A stretch of DNA of 64,000 nt, from assembly GCA_052379645.1 (NCBI GenBank), contig JBQSYU010000015.1; one strand, 5' to 3'. Below the pieces are notes generated by a model. That model searched no databases. It had not been told where the DNA came from and saw nothing but the letters and a program-made list of their open reading frames with translations. Source of the DNA: Arthrobacter_H sp030452125 (lineage in GTDB: Bacteria; Actinomycetota; Actinomycetes; Actinomycetales; Micrococcaceae). Of the stretch, positions 16,105 through 24,310 are shown piece after piece (the stretch's first letter is position 1; each line of letters starts with the position of its first letter). A program made the translations under genes and the position numbers.

Positions 16105-18336
16105 ATGGAGGGTCCCGAAATTCAGTTCGCAGAAGCGGTCATCGACAATGGCCGGTTCGGAACGCGCACGATCCGCTTTGAGACCGGCCGTCTGGCCCAG
16201 CAGGCAGCAGGCGCTGCCATGGTCTACATCGACGACGACACGTCCATGCTCTCGGCCACCTCGGCCGGCAAGCACCCCCGCGAGGGCTTCGACTTCTTCC
16301 CGCTGACGGTGGACGTCGAGGAGCGCATGTACGCAGCCGGCCGCATTCCCGGCAGCTTCTTCCGCCGCGAGGGCCGCCCCTCGACCGAGGCCATCCTGGC
16401 CTGCCGCCTCATGGACCGCCCGCTGCGTCCGGCCTTCGTCAAGGGCCTGCGCAACGAGGTCCAGGTGGTCGTCACCATCCTGTCCATGAACCCGGACGAC
16501 CTGTACGACGTGGTGGCCATCAACGCCTCCTCGATGTCCACGCAGCTCTCGGGCCTGCCGTTCTCCGGCCCCATCGGCGGCGTCCGCGTTGCCCTGGTCG
16601 ACGAAGGAAACGGCGCCCAGTGGGTCGCCTTCCCGAAGCACTCACAGCTGGAGAACGCCGTGTTCTCGATGGTGGTTGCCGGTCGCGTGAGCGGTGACGA
16701 CGTCGCCATCATGATGGTCGAGGCCGAAGCCACCGACCACGCCTGGAACCTGATCAAGGAAAACGGCGCCACCGCCCCGACCGAAGAGGTCGTGGCCGAG
16801 GGCCTCGAGGCGTCCAAGCCGTTCATCAAGGTCCTCTGCGACGCGCAGGCCGATCTGGCCGCCCGCGCCGCGAAGCCGACCGTCGAGTTCCCGGTCTTCC
16901 GCGACTTCGAGGACGACGCCTACGCCGCCGTCGAGTCCGCCGCATCGGCCAAGCTCACCGAGATCTTCGCGATCGCCGATAAGCAGGAGCGCGACACCGC
17001 CTCCAGCGCCTACCGCGACGAGGTCGTCGAGCAGCTCGCCGCCGAAGGCAAGCAGTTCGAAGGCCGCGAGAAGGAGGTCTCCAAGGCCTTCGCCGCGGTG
17101 ACCAAGCACGTCGTGCGCCAGCGCATCCTCACCGAACAGGTCCGCATCGACGGCCGTGGACTGACGGACATCCGCCAGCTCACCGCCGAGGTCGAGGTCC
17201 TGCCCCGCGTGCACGGTTCGGCGATCTTCGAGCGCGGCGAAACCCAGATCATGGGTGTCACCACGCTGAACATGCTCAAGATGGAGCAGCAGATCGACTC
17301 GTTGTCGCCGGTGACGCGCAAGCGCTACATGCACAACTACAACTTCCCGCCGTACTCCACCGGCGAGACCGGCCGCGTGGGTTCGCCCAAGCGCCGCGAA
17401 ATCGGCCACGGGGCCCTCGCCGAGCGCGCCATCGTGCCGGTGCTGCCCACGCGTGAGGAATTCCCCTACGCGATCCGCCAGGTCTCCGAGGCCTTGAGCT
17501 CCAACGGGTCCACCTCTATGGGCTCGGTCTGCGCCTCGACCCTGTCGCTGCTCAACGCCGGTGTGCCGCTGCGCGCCCCGGTGGCCGGCATCGCCATGGG
17601 CCTGGTGTCCGACCAGGTTGACGGCCAGACCCGCTACGCGGCGATGACCGACATCCTCGGTGCCGAGGACGCCATGGGCGATATGGACTTCAAGGTCGCC
17701 GGTACCTCGGAGTTCGTCACCGCCATCCAGCTGGACACCAAGCTCGACGGCCTGCCGGCCTCCGTGCTCGGCGCCGCGCTGAAACAGGCCCGTGAAGCAC
17801 GCCTGCACATCCTCTCGGTGATCAACTCCGCGATCGACGCCCCGGATGAGATGAGCGAATTCGCTCCGCGCATCATCTCGGTGAAGATCCCCGTGGATAA
17901 GATCGGCGAGGTCATCGGCCCGAAGGGCAAGATGATCAACACCATCCAGGAGGACACCGGGGCCGACATCTCCATCGAGGATGACGGCACCGTGCTGATC
18001 GGTGCGACCAACGGCGAGTCCGCCGAGTCCGCCCGTTCCGCCATCAACGCGATCGCCAACCCGATGGTTCCGGAGGTCGGCGAACGCTACCTCGGGACCG
18101 TGGTGAAGCTGACCACGTTCGGCGCCTTCGTGTCCCTGACCCCGGGCAAGGACGGCCTGCTGCACATCTCGGAGCTGCGCAAGCTCTCCGGTGGCAAGCG
18201 CGTCGAGGACGTCGAGGACGTCGTCTCCGTGGGCCAGAAGCTCCAGGTGGAGATCACCAAGGTCGATGACCGCGGAAAGCTCTCCCTGGCGCCCGTCGTG
18301 GCTGAAGAGGCCGAAGCCTCGGCCGTCGACGCGTAA
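16105..18336 (+). CDS. pnp: Polyribonucleotide nucleotidyltransferase (PNPase, polynucleotide phosphorylase)
   Basis: 743 residues. It degrades RNA 3'-5' with phosphate and can also add 3' tails. Two RNase PH-like domains (the second with F-E-R-G-E-T-Q-I and the S-S-N-G-S-T-S-M-G-S-V-C-A-S active-site segment) are followed by a KH domain (I-G-P-K-G-K-M-I) and an S1 domain near the C-terminus. A strong GGAGGTGA site precedes the ATG. The 3' neighbour is the M16 peptidase gene, 15 bases downstream, a frequent actinobacterial pairing. Confidence 0.97.
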   Translation: MEGPEIQFAEAVIDNGRFGTRTIRFETGRLAQQAAGAAMVYIDDDTSMLSATSAGKHPREGFDFFPLTVDVEERMYAAGRIPGSFFRREGRPSTEAILACRLMDRPLRPAFVKGLRNEVQVVVTILSMNPDDLYDVVAINASSMSTQLSGLPFSGPIGGVRVALVDEGNGAQWVAFPKHSQLENAVFSMVVAGRVSGDDVAIMMVEAEATDHAWNLIKENGATAPTEEVVAEGLEASKPFIKVLCDAQADLAARAAKPTVEFPVFRDFEDDAYAAVESAASAKLTEIFAIADKQERDTASSAYRDEVVEQLAAEGKQFEGREKEVSKAFAAVTKHVVRQRILTEQVRIDGRGLTDIRQLTAEVEVLPRVHGSAIFERGETQIMGVTTLNMLKMEQQIDSLSPVTRKRYMHNYNFPPYSTGETGRVGSPKRREIGHGALAERAIVPVLPTREEFPYAIRQVSEALSSNGSTSMGSVCASTLSLLNAGVPLRAPVAGIAMGLVSDQVDGQTRYAAMTDILGAEDAMGDMDFKVAGTSEFVTAIQLDTKLDGLPASVLGAALKQAREARLHILSVINSAIDAPDEMSEFAPRIISVKIPVDKIGEVIGPKGKMINTIQEDTGADISIEDDGTVLIGATNGESAESARSAINAIANPMVPEVGERYLGTVVKLTTFGAFVSLTPGKDGLLHISELRKLSGGKRVEDVEDVVSVGQKLQVEITKVDDRGKLSLAPVVAEEAEASAVDA

Positions 18337-18351
18337 GGACGAGTACCACCC

Positions 18352-19752
18352 ATGGCTTTGATTCCTTTGCCGCTTCACGGCTCGGGAATGTTCCCGTACA
18401 CCGCTGAGCAGGGCGCTTCAGAGGCCGGCTCGCCGATCGAGTACGGGGATCCAACCATCCTGGCCGGGGAGGCCGGAGGGGCGCTGGTGCGCCGCTCCGT
18501 CCTCCCCGGCGGGGTGCGGGTGCTGACTGAGGCCATGCCCGGACAGCGCTCCGCCACCATCGGCTTCTGGGTCGGTGTCGGTTCACGGGACGAGGTCGAG
18601 GGCCAACACGGTTCGACCCACTTCCTGGAACACCTGCTCTTCAAGGGCACCTCACGCCGTGGCGCGATGGACATCGCCACGGCCTTCGACGAGGTCGGCG
18701 GCGAATCCAATGCCGCCACCGCCAAGGAAAGCACCTGCTACTTCGCCCGCGTCCTGGACGCGGATCTGCCGCTGGCCATCGACATCATCGCGGACATGAT
18801 TACCTCCGCCGTCCTCGATCCCGGCGAACTCGAGCAGGAACGCGACGTCATCCTCGAGGAGATCGCCATGGACGGCGACGACCCCGGCGACGTCGCCCAT
18901 GAACATTTCGTCTCCGCAGTGTTGGGGGAGCACCCGCTGGCCCGCCCCATCGGAGGGACCCCCGAAGCGATCCTGGGGATCGGCCGCGAGGCCGTACTGG
19001 ACCACTACCGTCGTTTCTACAAACCCAGCGAACTGGTCATCACCGTCGCCGGGTCCCTGGACCACGACGAAGTCTGCGACCAAGTCATCGAGGCATTGCG
19101 TGCCTCCGGCTGGACGCTCGAGGAGGGGGCCGCCCCCGAACCCCGGCGCAGCACGGAACCGGTGCCCGTCAGCGGACAACACACCATCGACGTCATCCGC
19201 CGTCCCGTGGAACAAACCAACATCATCATGGGCTGCCCGGGCATCGTCGCCACCGACGAGCGACGCCACGTGATGAGCGTGCTCAACGCAGTGCTCGGCG
19301 GGGGCATGTCCTCGCGCCTGTTCCAGGAGATCCGCGAGAAGCGCGGCCTGGTGTATTCGACCTACTCCTTCTCCGCCGCCTATTCCGACGTCGGATACTT
19401 CGGCATGTATGCCGGCTGCGCCCCGGTCAAGACCGGGCAGGTGATCGGGCTGCTCGGGGAGGAACTGGACCGGTTGGCCGCCGAGGGGATCAGCCCGGAG
19501 GAACTGCGCAAGGCCGTCGGCCAGCTCTCCGGCGGCATGGTCCTGGCGCTGGAGGATCCGGGCTCACGCATGGGCCGTCTGGGTCGAGCCGAACTGGTGA
19601 CCGGCGTCTTCCAGGACCTGGACGAATCGCTGGCCCGGGTCAGGGCCGTCACCGTCGAGGACGTCCAGGCGCTGGCCCGCGAACTGGCCTCCAGAGCTCG
19701 AACGGTCACGGTCGTCGGCCCCTTCGACACGCCCGGGGACTTCGGCTACTAG
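18352..19752 (+). CDS. M16 family zinc metallopeptidase (pitrilysin/insulinase type)
   Basis: 466 residues. The inverted zinc motif H-x-x-E-H is at H90-F-L-E93-H94, and the third ligand Glu lies in the helix with R-D-V-I-L-E-E-I. The C-terminal M16 half with the R/Y substrate-binding pair (K-R-G-L-V-Y-S) is intact, so an active heterodimer-like or homodimer peptidase is likely, acting in the cytoplasm on peptides. The first 45 residues are not part of the family core; a start further inside is possible but the ATG at 18352 lies directly after pnp. Confidence 0.88.
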   Translation: MALIPLPLHGSGMFPYTAEQGASEAGSPIEYGDPTILAGEAGGALVRRSVLPGGVRVLTEAMPGQRSATIGFWVGVGSRDEVEGQHGSTHFLEHLLFKGTSRRGAMDIATAFDEVGGESNAATAKESTCYFARVLDADLPLAIDIIADMITSAVLDPGELEQERDVILEEIAMDGDDPGDVAHEHFVSAVLGEHPLARPIGGTPEAILGIGREAVLDHYRRFYKPSELVITVAGSLDHDEVCDQVIEALRASGWTLEEGAAPEPRRSTEPVPVSGQHTIDVIRRPVEQTNIIMGCPGIVATDERRHVMSVLNAVLGGGMSSRLFQEIREKRGLVYSTYSFSAAYSDVGYFGMYAGCAPVKTGQVIGLLGEELDRLAAEGISPEELRKAVGQLSGGMVLALEDPGSRMGRLGRAELVTGVFQDLDESLARVRAVTVEDVQALARELASRARTVTVVGPFDTPGDFGY

Positions 19753-19766
19753 GCCGCCACGCCGCC

Positions 19767-19787
19767 ACCTGTTGCCCGGAAACAGGT
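19767..19787 (+). terminator. Short hairpin after the M16 peptidase gene
   Basis: ACCTGTT (19767-19773) and AACAGGT (19781-19787) form a perfect 7-bp stem with a 7-base loop, 15 bases after the stop. There is no T tract, so termination is uncertain. Confidence 0.45.
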
Positions 19788-19793
19788 TCGACA

Positions 19794-19850
19794 AACTATG
19801 CTGTGGCATATGTGTGAAACACATCACTCGCACCCAACACTCGCATAGTT
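19794..19850 (+). promoter_or_regulatory. Nested inverted repeats upstream of the AgcS symporter
   Basis: An outer pair AACTATGC (19794-19801) / GCATAGTT (19843-19850) encloses a perfect inner palindrome ATGTGT-GAA-ACACAT (19810-19824). The inner site resembles the TGTnnnACA type of operator bound by GntR-like repressors; the outer pair would place a long hairpin just before the ribosome site. Either an operator or a leader structure is possible. Confidence 0.4.
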
Positions 19851-19870
19851 GTTGAAAGGTAAGATCCACC

Positions 19871-21385
19871 ATGAATTTGAATGGCGTGACGGAGGTGCTG
19901 GACGATATCAGCGGTATCGTCTGGGGCCCGTTCCTGCTGATCCCCTTACTTCTGGGGGCAGGGTTGTACTTAACCATCAGGTTGGGGGGCCTGCAGTTCC
20001 TGAAACTGGGTGCCGCCTTGCGGCTGGGGATCCTGAAGCGCAAGGATCCCGGCACCGAGGGGGATATCTCCCAGTTCCAGGCGCTGACCACCGCTCTGGC
20101 GGCCACCGTGGGTACCGGTAACATCGTCGGTGTCGCCACGGCCATCGGCATCGGCGGCCCGGGCGCCCTGTTCTGGATGTGGATTACCGGGTTGCTGGGC
20201 ATGGCCACGAAATACTCGGAGGCCTTCCTGGCCGTCCGCTTCCGCGGCACCGATGCCGCGGGTGAAAAGTCAGGTGGCCCGCAGAACTACCTGGAACGCG
20301 GCATCAAGGGGCCGTTCGGCAAGATCCTGGCGCTCTCCTTCGCCATCTTCGCCGTCCTGGCCAGCTTCGGCATCGGCAACATGACCCAGGGCAACGCCAT
20401 TGCCGCCAACGTCGAGAGCAGCTGGGGTGCCCCGCTGTGGCTCACCGGCTTGACCTTGACCGTGTTGACCATGATCGTCCTGGTCGGCGGCATCAAATCC
20501 ATTGGCCGCGTTACTGCCGGTCTGGTCCCGGTGATGATCGTCTTCTACATCCTGGGTGCCATCTACATCCTGCTGGCCAACCTGGGCCAGGTTCCCGCGG
20601 CCCTGGGCCTGATCTTCACCGACGCCTTCACCGGCACGTCAGCGGTGGGCGGTTTCACCGGTTCGGCGATCATCATCGTGATCCAGTTCGGTGTGGCCCG
20701 CGGCCTGTTCTCCAACGAGTCCGGCCTGGGTTCGGCGCCGATTGCCGCTGCCGCAGCGCAGACCTCGCACCCGGTCCGCCAGGGCCTGGTCTCCATGACC
20801 CAGACCTTCATCGACACCATCATCGTGGTCAGCTTCACCGGCCTGGTCATCGTGACCACGGGTGCCTGGAGCGAAACCGATCCGGAATCCGGGGAACAGA
20901 TCTCCGCGGCACTGATGACCGGCGAGGCCTTCAGCCACGGGCTGCCGGGGGAATGGGGCCACTGGGTCGTGACGATCGGTCTGGTGCTCTTCGCCTTCTC
21001 CACCCTGTTGGGATGGTCCTACTACGGCGAACGCAATATGGAAAAGCTCTTCGGGCGCCGAACGGTCATGCCGTTCCGTGTCGTCTGGTCCCTGGTCGTC
21101 TTCATCGGTGCCACGGTGCAGCTCGAGGTCGTCTGGGCGTTCTCGGATGTCATGAACGGACTGATGGCTCTGCCGAACCTCATCGGTCTGATCGTCCTCT
21201 CCGGGCTGATCGTGCGCGAGACCCGTTGGTACCTCAAGCATGACCCCAAGCTCGAGGCCACCAAGGACGAGATCGAGGCCTTCATGAAGGACCAGCCCGG
21301 CTGGGACCAGTGGAAGTCCGGCGACATCGTCGGTTCCTCGCAGAACTACGGCGGGTCCAGTAAGAGGGATGGCATGCGCCAGTAG
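19871..21385 (+). CDS. Alanine/glycine:cation symporter (AgcS family)
   Basis: 504 residues with about ten to eleven membrane segments. Family landmarks are T-T-A-L-A-A-T-V-G-T-G-N-I-V-G-V-A-T-A (about 76-94), the G-G-P-G-A-x-F-W-M-W segment and the later N-E-S-G-L-G-S-A-P-I-A-A-A-A-A block. The protein should import alanine, glycine or D-alanine with sodium or protons. AAAGGT precedes the ATG. It is a single-gene transcript ended by a strong terminator, with nested inverted repeats upstream suggesting regulation. Confidence 0.92.
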   Translation: MNLNGVTEVLDDISGIVWGPFLLIPLLLGAGLYLTIRLGGLQFLKLGAALRLGILKRKDPGTEGDISQFQALTTALAATVGTGNIVGVATAIGIGGPGALFWMWITGLLGMATKYSEAFLAVRFRGTDAAGEKSGGPQNYLERGIKGPFGKILALSFAIFAVLASFGIGNMTQGNAIAANVESSWGAPLWLTGLTLTVLTMIVLVGGIKSIGRVTAGLVPVMIVFYILGAIYILLANLGQVPAALGLIFTDAFTGTSAVGGFTGSAIIIVIQFGVARGLFSNESGLGSAPIAAAAAQTSHPVRQGLVSMTQTFIDTIIVVSFTGLVIVTTGAWSETDPESGEQISAALMTGEAFSHGLPGEWGHWVVTIGLVLFAFSTLLGWSYYGERNMEKLFGRRTVMPFRVVWSLVVFIGATVQLEVVWAFSDVMNGLMALPNLIGLIVLSGLIVRETRWYLKHDPKLEATKDEIEAFMKDQPGWDQWKSGDIVGSSQNYGGSSKRDGMRQ

Positions 21386-21428
21386 CGGATGGTGCGGCAG
21401 CCTGCGGGCCGCCGCACCCCGACCCGAG

Positions 21429-21477
21429 AAGGCGGGCCGGTCACCGGGAGGACACCCCGGGACCGGCCCGCCTTTTC
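21429..21477 (+). terminator. Strong intrinsic terminator after the AgcS gene
   Basis: AAGGCGGGCCGGTC plus CCGGG on the left arm pairs with CCCGG plus GACCGGCCCGCCTT on the right, ending in TTTT. The reverse strand also has the A/T ends, so it may serve the converging moaA-moaD operon too. Confidence 0.85.
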
Positions 21478-21547
21478 GGGTGATGCCGGCGAATTGGGGC
21501 ACGACGGCGCCGGCCGTGCATGGGTGGTGGCGGGGTGAAAGCGGTCC

Positions 21548-21823
21548 CTAGCCGCCGGCGAAGGGCGGGAGGACGTCGATGACATCCGCGTCGGCCAAGG
21601 GACGCGACTCGTCCCTGGCGCCGATCTCGTTGACCAGGAAGCTGGAGCGGGAGAGCACGCGATGCAACGGGGGTCCCGACGCACCGGTGGCGGGGACCGC
21701 GTGCGGGAGGTGGCCCAGCAAGGCCGCCAGCGTCCCGCCGTCGTGCTCGATGTCCTGCAGCGGGACATCCAACTCCTTCACCCCGGCAGCGGCGGCGGCA
21801 GCGGCAAAGAACCTGACCTTCAC
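21548..21823 (-). CDS. moaD: Molybdopterin synthase small subunit MoaD (ubiquitin-like)
   Basis: 91 residues, from a GTG directly after the moaA stop. MoaD carries sulfur as a C-terminal thiocarboxylate to the MoaE large subunit. The beta-grasp start K-V-R-F-F-A-A-A and the end V-L-P-P-F-A-G-G with the essential terminal Gly-Gly are present. No MoeB/MoeZ activating enzyme is encoded in this window. Translation is coupled to moaA. Confidence 0.93.
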   Translation of the reverse strand: MKVRFFAAAAAAAGVKELDVPLQDIEHDGGTLAALLGHLPHAVPATGASGPPLHRVLSRSSFLVNEIGARDESRPLADADVIDVLPPFAGG

Positions 21824-22999
21824 TTATCCTCCAATGGCGCTCATGGAACGGTCGGGCTGGACGAAGTCCTCGGCCCCCAGACCGGTGTGGTCCATGCCGT
21901 GGGCGCGCGGTTTGGCCCACATGGCGGCCCGCCAGCGGTCGGCGATGTCCTGATCGGTGGCCTCCGAGCGCAGCAGGGCGGTCAGATCGGTTTCCTCCCG
22001 GGAGAACAGGCAGCTCATGATCCTGCCTTCGGCCGTGATCCGGGTGCGCCGGCAATCAGCGCAGAAGGGTTCGGTGACCGAGGCGATGATCCCGACGGTG
22101 CCCAGCAGCGTATCCGGTTCGCCCTTGGCCCGGACCTCGTAGCGTTCGGCGGGTGCCCCGTCCCGGGACTCGGGGGCCACGGTGATGTCGTAATCGACGC
22201 CGAGCAGTTCGCGGGTGTCGGTGGCGGTGACCATGTCGTCCCGGGTCCATCCGTGATCGGCATCCAGGGGCATCTGCTCGATGAAGCGCAGCTCGAATCC
22301 GCGCTCGAGCGCCCAGGCCAGCAACGAAGGGGCTTCCAGGTCGTTGATGCCGCGCATCAGGACCGCGTTGATCTTGATCGGGGACAAGCCCGCGTCCGCC
22401 GCGGCGTCGATGCCTTCGATGACCTTGTGCAGGAAGTTGCGCCGCGCGAGTTTCTTAAAGGACTCGGCATGGATGGTATCCAGCGAGACGTTGATCCGGG
22501 TCAGTCCGGCTTCGGCCAGGGCCCGGGCCCTGGCCGTGAGGCCGACCCCGTTGGTGGTCATTGAAATCGGCAGGTCGGGGTGGTCGGCGCGCAGCCCGGC
22601 GATGATGTCCACCAGGTCCTTGCGCATCAACGGCTCCCCGCCGGTCAGGCGCAGTTCGCGCACCCCGTGGATGTCCACGGCGATCCGGACCAGCCGCCGG
22701 ATCTCCCCGGCGGTCAGCAGGCGTTCCGCCGGCAGCCAGGCCATGCCGTCGGCGGGCATGCAGTAGGTGCAGCGCAGATTGCATTTGTCGATCAGGGAGA
22801 TGCGTAGATCGGTGGCCACCCGTCCGAACCGGTCCAGCAGGCGCGGATCGTCGCCCGGCGCCGGTGGGGGAACGAAATCCCCGGAGTCCTGGGGGCCGGA
22901 GGCACCCGGTTCGGGGATGCCGGGCATGCCCAGGGATACCGCAGCCTTGCCCCCGGTGGCCGGGTCGGCTGCGGACTGGGAGCTGGTGCTGCACGTCAT
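21824..22999 (-). CDS. moaA: GTP 3',8-cyclase MoaA (radical SAM)
   Basis: 391 residues. It catalyses the first step of molybdenum cofactor synthesis, from GTP to 3',8-cH2GTP. The SAM cluster motif C73-x3-C77-x2-C80 sits in D-K-C-N-L-R-C-T-Y-C-M-P; the second cluster uses F-C-A-D-C plus a cysteine 14 residues later; the C-terminus ends with Gly-Gly, needed for activity. About 50 extra N-terminal residues include V-S-L-G-M-P-G-I-P, also seen at the end of MiaB. The ATG at 22999 lies six bases after a TACGCT -10, so a leaderless start is likely. Confidence 0.95.
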   Translation of the reverse strand: MTCSTSSQSAADPATGGKAAVSLGMPGIPEPGASGPQDSGDFVPPPAPGDDPRLLDRFGRVATDLRISLIDKCNLRCTYCMPADGMAWLPAERLLTAGEIRRLVRIAVDIHGVRELRLTGGEPLMRKDLVDIIAGLRADHPDLPISMTTNGVGLTARARALAEAGLTRINVSLDTIHAESFKKLARRNFLHKVIEGIDAAADAGLSPIKINAVLMRGINDLEAPSLLAWALERGFELRFIEQMPLDADHGWTRDDMVTATDTRELLGVDYDITVAPESRDGAPAERYEVRAKGEPDTLLGTVGIIASVTEPFCADCRRTRITAEGRIMSCLFSREETDLTALLRSEATDQDIADRWRAAMWAKPRAHGMDHTGLGAEDFVQPDRSMSAIGG

Positions 23000-23005
23000 G
23001 CCTCG

Positions 23006-23011
23006 AGCGTA
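23006..23011 (-). promoter_or_regulatory. -10 element of moaA (leaderless type)
   Basis: On the minus strand TACGCT ends six bases before the moaA ATG, with no ribosome-binding sequence between. Confidence 0.55.
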
Positions 23012-23122
23012 GTCCAGATCCGGGGCGAAAACAGGGGCAGTGGCCGGGTGATCGGCGCCCGAGGATGCCCCGTGGACCGCCGGGATTTCCGTGCGCGCCA
23101 CAACAACCGGTATGGATATCCG

Positions 23123-23159
23123 CATTTGCGTCGAGTAGGGTCTAGTAATGACGCAAATG
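23123..23159 (+). promoter_or_regulatory. 10-bp inverted repeat over the promoter and start of the HTH-TOBE gene
   Basis: CATTTGCGTC (23123-23132) and GACGCAAATG (23150-23159) are perfect inverted arms with 17 bases between. The -10 TAGGGT (23136-23141) lies between the arms and the right arm covers the start codon. A repressor bound here would block transcription start. It is the natural candidate for autoregulation by the encoded helix-turn-helix protein. Confidence 0.6.
23136..23141 (+). promoter_or_regulatory. -10 element of the HTH-TOBE gene (leaderless type)
   Basis: TAGGGT ends six bases before the ATG at 23148. Confidence 0.5.
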
Positions 23160-23543
23160 AGAGTATCCGAGGCGGCTCGGTTTCTGGCGGTCAGTGACGA
23201 TACGGTCCGCCGACTGCTGGACTCCGGACAACTGACCGCAGGCAAGGACGCCTCCGGGCGGATCACCGTCGACGGGGTGGAACTGGCGGGCTACATCCGC
23301 GGTCTGGCCGAGACGCCGAGCGACCCGGCCCACGTGGCCTCCTCGGCCCGGAACCGCTTCGTCGGCCTGGTGACCGCGGTGACCGCCGACCGGGTCATGG
23401 CGCAGGTGGAAATGCAATGCGGCCCCTTCCGCGTCGTGTCCTTGATGAGCAGCGAAGCCGTGAAGGACCTGGGGCTGGAACCGGGACGCATTGCCACGGC
23501 AGTGGTGAAATCAACCAACGTCATCATCGAAACAAAGGCCTGA
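23148..23543 (+). CDS. Molybdate-responsive HTH-TOBE (Mop) DNA-binding protein
   Basis: 131 residues. An excisionase/MerR-type helix-turn-helix (about 4-50: R-V-S-E-A-A-R-F-L-A-V-S-D-D-T-V-R-R-L-L) is followed by a TOBE/Mop domain (about 67-130: N-R-F-V-G-L-V-T-A-V ... V-K-S-T-N-V-I-I-E) of the kind that binds molybdate or molybdopterin. It probably senses molybdate and controls the divergent moaA-moaD and the following modAB genes. modA starts two bases after its stop. A start three codons later is possible. The inverted repeat over its start suggests autoregulation. Confidence 0.88.
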   Translation: MTQMRVSEAARFLAVSDDTVRRLLDSGQLTAGKDASGRITVDGVELAGYIRGLAETPSDPAHVASSARNRFVGLVTAVTADRVMAQVEMQCGPFRVVSLMSSEAVKDLGLEPGRIATAVVKSTNVIIETKA

Positions 23544-23545
23544 TC

Positions 23546-24310
23546 ATGCGCAACCCCCTCATCACCGTCATGGCCGCGGCCGCGTTGCTGCTCTCGGCGT
23601 GCGGGACACCGGCCGCCGGCACGGACCCGACTCCCTCGACACCGGGCGGGCAGGACGGGGCGGCGATCCACTTCGCGGCGGCAGCCTCCCTGACCGACGT
23701 CGCCCCGGAACTGACCCGGGCCTACGCCGAGGAAACCGGGGACACGACCCGGATCGACATCAACCTCGGCGCCTCCTCCAAGCTCGTCCAGCAAGCGAAC
23801 TCCGGCCAGCAGCCCGATGTGCTGATCACCGCCGACACCCAGGCCCCCGAGGCGCTGGAGGATCCAACGGCCTTCGAACCCCCGATCGACCTGGTTTCGA
23901 ACACCCTGGTGCTCGCGGTTCCCGCCACGTCGAAGATCACCGCCGCGGACCAGTTGCCCGAGGCCGGTGCGGTGGCGTTATGCGCCCCGGCGGTGCCTTG
24001 TGGCCGGGCCGCCAACACCTATCTCGACCACCAGGGTTTCTCCCTGAACACGGTCAGCGAGGAAGACAACGTGCGGGCCGTGCTGACCAAGGTCACCGCG
24101 GGACAAGTCGACGCCGGCTTCGTCTATGCCACCGACGTCGCAGCAGCCGGGGACCAGGTCCGGGCCATCGACCTGACGGGGCTGGACGCCAACATCTATC
24201 CGTTGCTGGTCGCCACCGATGCCGCCGAACCTGCGCAGGACTTCGCCCGCTGGCTCCAGGGGGATGCGGCCATGAAGCTGCTGAACGACGCCGGTTTCTC
24301 GGCGCCGTGA
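23546..24310 (+). CDS. modA: Molybdate ABC transporter substrate-binding lipoprotein ModA
   Basis: 254 residues. A lipoprotein signal ends in L-L-S-A-C19. The mature part has the ModA hallmarks A-A-A-S-L-T-D-V, N-L-G-A-S-S-K-L-V-Q-Q (oxyanion-binding serines) and A-G-F-V-Y-A-T-D-V. It should bind molybdate or tungstate outside the membrane and deliver it to ModB. The start of modB overlaps its stop by four bases. Confidence 0.93.
   Translation: MRNPLITVMAAAALLLSACGTPAAGTDPTPSTPGGQDGAAIHFAAAASLTDVAPELTRAYAEETGDTTRIDINLGASSKLVQQANSGQQPDVLITADTQAPEALEDPTAFEPPIDLVSNTLVLAVPATSKITAADQLPEAGAVALCAPAVPCGRAANTYLDHQGFSLNTVSEEDNVRAVLTKVTAGQVDAGFVYATDVAAAGDQVRAIDLTGLDANIYPLLVATDAAEPAQDFARWLQGDAAMKLLNDAGFSAP

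Noticed and set aside
16642..18378. Long open frame on the minus strand opposite pnp (578 codons), and similar ones opposite infB, miaB, nusA and ftsK
   Set aside because: They mirror the codon pattern of the genes on the other strand; composition is His/Gly/Asp/Val-rich without any family motif, a usual shadow in high-GC DNA.
23148..23543. Excisionase-type helix-turn-helix suggesting a mobile element
   Set aside because: The same protein carries a TOBE/Mop domain and sits between moaA and modA; no integrase, attachment site or repeat is near. It is a metabolic regulator.
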